A DNA stretch of 64,000 bases from Bimastos eiseni. Lineage: Eukaryota; Annelida; Clitellata; Crassiclitellata; Lumbricidae. The position numbers and the translations under genes were made by a program. The notes beneath the pieces are model-generated. The model did no database searches. It was not told the DNA's origin and was given only the letters and a program-made list of their open reading frames with translations. The DNA lies in contig OY365818.1 of assembly GCA_959347315.1 (NCBI GenBank), positions 3,783,854 to 3,847,853 on the forward strand, given 5' to 3'. This document shows positions 61,901 through 64,000 of the stretch, one piece after another (within the stretch, counting starts at the first letter, position 1; each line of letters starts with the position of its first letter).

Positions 61901-63947
61901 ATTCATCCTCATTATAGAGAAACTTGTTGCACAGCGATTTACAAAACGTAAGTTGTCATCTTTCAGTTTGCTACAATATCTGTATGGTTAGGCCTAATCT
62001 TTTGTTTAATTGGTGTTTTATTTTATTATTTTATGCAGTTTATTCATGACTCAGGCCAACTTTGTTTCAATCATTCAGTTTAGTTCAATTATTTATCTTT
62101 AAAAAATATTTTATTCTTTTTTTTTTATTTGTTACTAGCACCCTGTGCCCGGGTAAAGACAGGTTTTTGGCCCTGGAGAGGAGGAAGACGGCGGCAGGGG
62201 TTCACGAACCCCTCTACTGGGTGTCCGATGTGTTTCCCGAGCGAACGGCGAATGTTTCGAGTGAATAGCTGTAAAAATGTGCAAATGCAGAAACGGAGAG
62301 ACAGACACACACAGAATCTAGATATACATATAAATAAATAGTGTTTATAGTACATACCCACGTGACCGACTATGCAAACAATACTGTATAGCCCCTACCT
62401 GTACTATATCTCGCAGGTGACACATCCTGGGGAATGAGAAGGAAAGTTTGCTTTTATGGGTGTGTCGGAGGTGTGCCGTAGGGTTTTGGCCCTGGAGACC
62501 AGGAAGAGGGCGGCGGCGGCGAGGTTCACGAATTCCTCTACTGTGTGTCCCAGGTGTTCCCCGAGCCAACGGCTAAGGTTTCGAGTCAATAGCTGGACAT
62601 ATATATATGGACACAGAAGCCCCTCTTTAGGGCCTATTTATAAGATATTTTGTATAACCCATTAACCTATGCCCGATTATTTTTTTGATATTCATTTCGC
62701 ATACTTTATTGAGTTATATCATTTATTTTCTTCCTGATATCATTAATTTGAGACTTTGAGCAACTGTGAATTCCGTATAGCCTATAGGACCTATTTAAAC
62801 AGTCAGATTGCCATTATTGTAGCGCTATTAACCTAGTCAGAGTATAGAGTCAACATGAAACACATCACTTGTATTTAGCAGAAACTTTCACGATTTCTTA
62901 TGGGATGTCGGGACCAGGCGAAGAGGCATCAGCAGTGAAAACAGGAACAGGAATAGCAAGTCAAGAGGTACGTATAGGCTGCATATGCACATATGCCTAT
63001 GCAAGTATGTATGTAGGCACGTTTATACATGGATGCATGCGCACGTGCTTATGTATTTGTATGTATGTTTCGGAATGAGCGTAATGTATGTAGGCTATGT
63101 GTCAGAAGAGCATTAAGAACAACGGTTAAATGGGCAGTGGGCAGTAACAGTAACAGTAACAGTCAAGTGACAGTAACCATAACCAAGTGCTTTTATTGGT
63201 CCGTAAAGTAAATGAACATAGTAATTGCTTCACAAACAAGAAAACGAAGCGCAGTACAGTAAAACAGGCCTAACAGTTACTTCCATGACTTTCAGCCCAT
63301 AGATTTAACGTTGATGATGGTGTATAGTGTTAAATGTTATGTAGGGCCTATCTGTCTGACGTTTATCGATGAATTTAAACAGCATTTTACGTCTTATTTC
63401 ATTATCTTATCAATAGCTTATGATCAGTAGCCTACAACTGCAATTGCGCCATCGAGGCGTGTGCCCTTCTCAGCAAAAAATGTTGGTATAAGGTCGATAG
63501 ACCTATCAAATTACAGAATAAATTTTTTTTATCTATCTCAGGCTAAGAAACTAATTGGTATTGATCTCTTTAAAAAACTACTTGGTATTGATCTCCTAAA
63601 AGAAACTAATTGGTATTGATCTCTTTAAAAAACTACTTGGTATTGATCTCCTAAAAGAAACTAATTGGTATTGATCTCTTAAAAAAACTAATTGGTATTG
63701 ATCTCCTAAAAGAAACTAATTGGTATTGATCTCTTAAAAAAACTACTTGGTATTGATCTCCTAAAAGAAACTAATTGGTATTGATCTCCAACCTGTCTAA
63801 TGTTCTTCGATGGTTTAAAAACTTTATTTCACATTATCTTTTCAGTCGCTTATGTTCCGCTATTGCGCGCTCACTCTCTACACAACGGTGACTATGGCTC
63901 TTTGGTTGGCCATGATCATTCTCATCGGAGGAGGATTTTGGGTATAA
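45254..63947 (+). CDS. Four-DOMON cytochrome b561 (ferric-reductase-like) protein
   Basis: A predicted membrane electron-transfer protein of 999 residues related to ferric-chelate reductase 1 (FRRS1). Coding exons: 45254-45520, 45937-46032, 46526-46694, 47590-47894, 49807-49905, 51331-51487, 52295-52518, 53724-53825, 54709-54865, 56394-56683, 57376-57480, 58075-58231, 58454-58591, 58883-58998, 59571-59663, 60124-60201, 61114-61213, 61792-61947, 62879-62967, 63846-63947 (3000 nt). Signal peptide about 1-24; four DOMON domains about 40-715; Ser-rich stalk 716-750; six-helix b561 core 755-998 with His755, 796, 837 and 873 as expected heme ligands. FRRS1's N-terminal Reeler domain is absent. A good acceptor (TTTTCCAG) at 45237 implies an upstream noncoding exon. 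Two donors are the weak GTTCGT (52519, 58592). Natural acceptor is unknown; iron reduction is inferred from the family. Confidence 0.95.
45540..45825. repeat. CAT/CGT trinucleotide tract in intron 1
   Basis: Trinucleotide repeats between exons 1 and 2 of the DOMON gene; His/Met/Ser frames are artefacts. Confidence 0.9.
47940..48715 (+). repeat. Three family A copies around a CTA array
   Basis: Family A copies at 47940-48033, 48476-48575 and 48661-48715 (partial). Between the first two lies a 420-bp CTA array (48030-48452), broken regularly by CTCCAC, TTCCCC and TTTTCC interruptions. All in DOMON-gene intron 4. Poly-Ser and similar frames are artefacts. Confidence 0.88.
48840..49190 (+). repeat. 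Dispersed SINE-like element with AATAAAAAATC tail
   Basis: Runs from CCACTTGAAAGCCAAGCGCA and GGGCACCAGCTTATTCACGA to GTTCAATAAAAAATCTTTTG. The 3' two-thirds recurs at 60770-60965 with the same tail; the 5' part recurs at 42490-42750 and 32870. Confidence 0.75.
49266..49710. repeat. Degenerate ATGCTATGTT array
   Basis: Long diverged array of ATGCTATGTTATGTTAAA-like units in DOMON-gene intron 4, ending about 100 bp before exon 5. Confidence 0.85.
50018..50260 (+). repeat. Family F tRNA-derived SINE, full copy
   Basis: A tRNA-like head with GAACCGAGTTCGAGACCCGT (Pol III B-box like), then TTCTTTCGCTAGGCGGCGG, CGTAATTCGACTCCTGTATT and AGCGGTTTGTCAGTTTGAAA. The second full copy at 59795-60075 aligns throughout. 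In intron 5 of the DOMON gene. Confidence 0.78.
51084..51220. repeat. TGAT/TGAC tetranucleotide tract
   Basis: TTGATTGA and CTGACTGA repeats about 110 bp before DOMON-gene exon 6, preceded by a family C-like piece (GCTAGCGGGATTATTCCC) near 50950. Confidence 0.85.
51617..51888. repeat. 17-bp tandem array in DOMON-gene intron 6
   Basis: About 16 copies of GTGTACATTTGGTATAT. Frames in both directions are open (Tyr/Cys/Val or His/Thr/Pro repeats) but artefactual. Confidence 0.95.
52575..53065. repeat. Degenerate 26-bp array split by a tRNA-like SINE
   Basis: Units such as GGGCCCCTAGGCAGAGAAAT run at 52575-52743 and resume at 52983-53065. Between them lies family G, a SINE with a tRNA-like head (GGTGGCTGATTGGTTACAGC) and an end AAATTTCAGAATAAATAAAT. 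Further family G pieces are at 63430-63525 and 35218-35365. Array-like units also occur at 35440-35540 and 59280-59340. Confidence 0.72.
53455..53600. repeat. GAT trinucleotide tract in intron 7
   Basis: GATGATGAT repeats 125 bp before DOMON-gene exon 8. Confidence 0.92.
55064..56065. repeat. TA and ATT microsatellites in intron 9
   Basis: TA-rich tract at 55064-55136 and ATT tract at 55917-56062. Between them lies AT-rich intron with a tRNA-like piece (GGTATAGGGTTCGAACCTTA) near 55660. Confidence 0.85.
56394..58231 (+). other. DOMON module 4 (exons 10-12)
   Basis: Exon 10 opens GIKLQHEKMP, has a Pro/Ser/Thr linker (TTVSPPSNASTPS) and WVAVGFSDRPNM ending at Met622. Exon 11: VNSSVIDCILTSNGT. 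Exon 12: FPFTAMYHLLLASGPLQING. Candidate ligand His715 follows at Gly710+5. Phases repeat the 0, 0, 1 pattern. Confidence 0.92.
56745..57000 (+). repeat. Two family B ends in intron 10
   Basis: GCATTTATTTAGGGCCCCTT at 56750 and AAACTTGATATAGCGCCCCT with TCAAGATATCTACTCAGAGG at 56950, the latter with an ATCAATCAA lead. Confidence 0.72.
58692..58801. mobile_element. 110-bp hAT-type MITE in intron 13
   Basis: Ends CAGAGGTGGCAATCCCGGG and the inverse of CAGAGGCGGCGATCTCAC. A perfect 8-bp target duplication TCAGCATT flanks it (58684-58691 and 58802-58809). Shares its interior, inverted, with 24232-24371. Confidence 0.9.
59090..59252. repeat. About 24-bp minisatellite in intron 14
   Basis: Six diverged units of AAGTTGTCGTAATACTTGTCA form. 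Confidence 0.8.
59795..60075 (+). repeat. Family F tRNA-derived SINE, second full copy
   Basis: TAGGGTAATGGATAACGCCC, GAGTTCTCGTATC (B-box-like region), CTTTCGCTAGGTCGCGG, ATTCGACTCCTGTAATAA and TGCAGGTTGTCAGTTTGAAA. It ends about 50 bp before exon 16. Confidence 0.78.
60770..60965 (+). repeat. SINE-like element with AATAAAAAAATC tail
   Basis: CATAGCACTCAATATTAAGC, CACGAGTCAACACTTAAGGG and GTTCAATAAAAAAATCTTTT align with 49000-49190. Confidence 0.75.
61222..61500. repeat. ATTC tetranucleotide tract in intron 17
   Basis: CACTCACTCATTCATTCATT-type repeats starting within 10 bp of the exon 17 donor. Confidence 0.9.
62130..62640 (+). repeat. Two related segments in intron 18
   Basis: TTTTGGCCCTGGAGAGGAGG with GGGTTCACGAACCCCTCTAC at 62165-62265, and TTTTGGCCCTGGAGACCAGG with AGGTTCACGAATTCCTCTAC at 62473-62580, form a direct repeat about 310 bp apart. 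Origin unknown. Confidence 0.75.
63545..63792. repeat. 27-bp tandem array in the last intron
   Basis: About nine copies alternating AAACTACTTGGTATTGATCT and AAACTAATTGGTATTGATCT, ending about 55 bp before the final coding exon. Confidence 0.93.
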
Positions 63948-64000
63948 TAGGACCAGCTGAAAAGATATTCTGCGGATCTGCAGGAAAAGGGATTTGTGTT
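63948..64000 (+). other. Start of 3' UTR of DOMON/b561 gene
   Basis: Noncoding sequence after the TAA at 63945-63947. The polyadenylation site lies beyond the window. Confidence 0.7.

Larger units (their letters stand above)
58454..63947 (+). other. Cytochrome b561 domain (exons 13-20)
   Basis: After a polar stalk (NLTSSDSQTSSASGRRYS), helix 1 follows RLLRAH (AVLMLTTFVMLMSGAIILA). Helix 2 starts VHRFMMVLGLFCCAAG. Helix 3 starts WVHGPLGIVVMILIIIN. Helix 4 holds WIYNWLHFTVGMCCQ. Helix 5 is WSVFWILIAFVSFHVFIEF. Helix 6, in the last exon, ends LWLAMIILIGGGFWV. The four conserved His (755, 796, 837, 873) match the b561 pattern for two hemes. A 40-residue polar loop lies between helices 5 and 6. 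Confidence 0.93.

Overview
This is animal nuclear DNA. It is intron-rich with canonical GT-AG introns, AT-rich, and full of microsatellites, minisatellites, tRNA-derived SINEs and short hAT-type DNA transposons. The gene content (a vertebrate-type RanGAP1 with a C-terminal SUMO-acceptor domain, SUMO, a RING/coiled-coil protein and a DOMON/cytochrome b561 protein) together with the repeat landscape suggests a marine invertebrate, possibly a deuterostome. The species cannot be told from the sequence alone.

Layout. 1-7100: no recognised gene; a CpG-rich stretch, several satellites, and a nested hAT transposon at 3644-5152. 7109-10090 (minus): a two-coding-exon RING plus coiled-coil (TRIM-like, no B-box) gene of 403 codons. 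10.1-16.5 kb: intergenic repeats. 16569-19236 (minus): a complete 98-residue SUMO precursor gene in three coding exons. 20204-32082 (plus): a complete 572-residue RanGAP1 in 17 coding exons, divergent from SUMO with 967 bp between the start codons. 32.5-45.2 kb: intergenic, with a reverse-transcriptase remnant at 37.0-37.4 kb, dispersed repeats and long TATG and CAGA arrays. 45254-63947 (plus): a complete 20-exon gene for a 999-residue protein with a signal peptide, four tandem DOMON domains and a six-helix cytochrome b561 domain. All exon joins in these four genes keep frame, and the total lengths divide exactly by three.

How the genes relate. SUMO and RanGAP1 are modifier and classic substrate: SUMO-RanGAP1 docks at the nuclear pore. 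Here the two genes sit head to head over one short intergenic region, and RanGAP1 keeps a consensus sumoylation site (I-K509-S-E). The DOMON/b561 gene is unusual: each DOMON unit is encoded by a repeated three-exon cassette with the same intron phases, and each unit retains a Met and a His in positions where heme ligands are expected. That suggests an extracellular multi-heme chain feeding a transmembrane b561 core.
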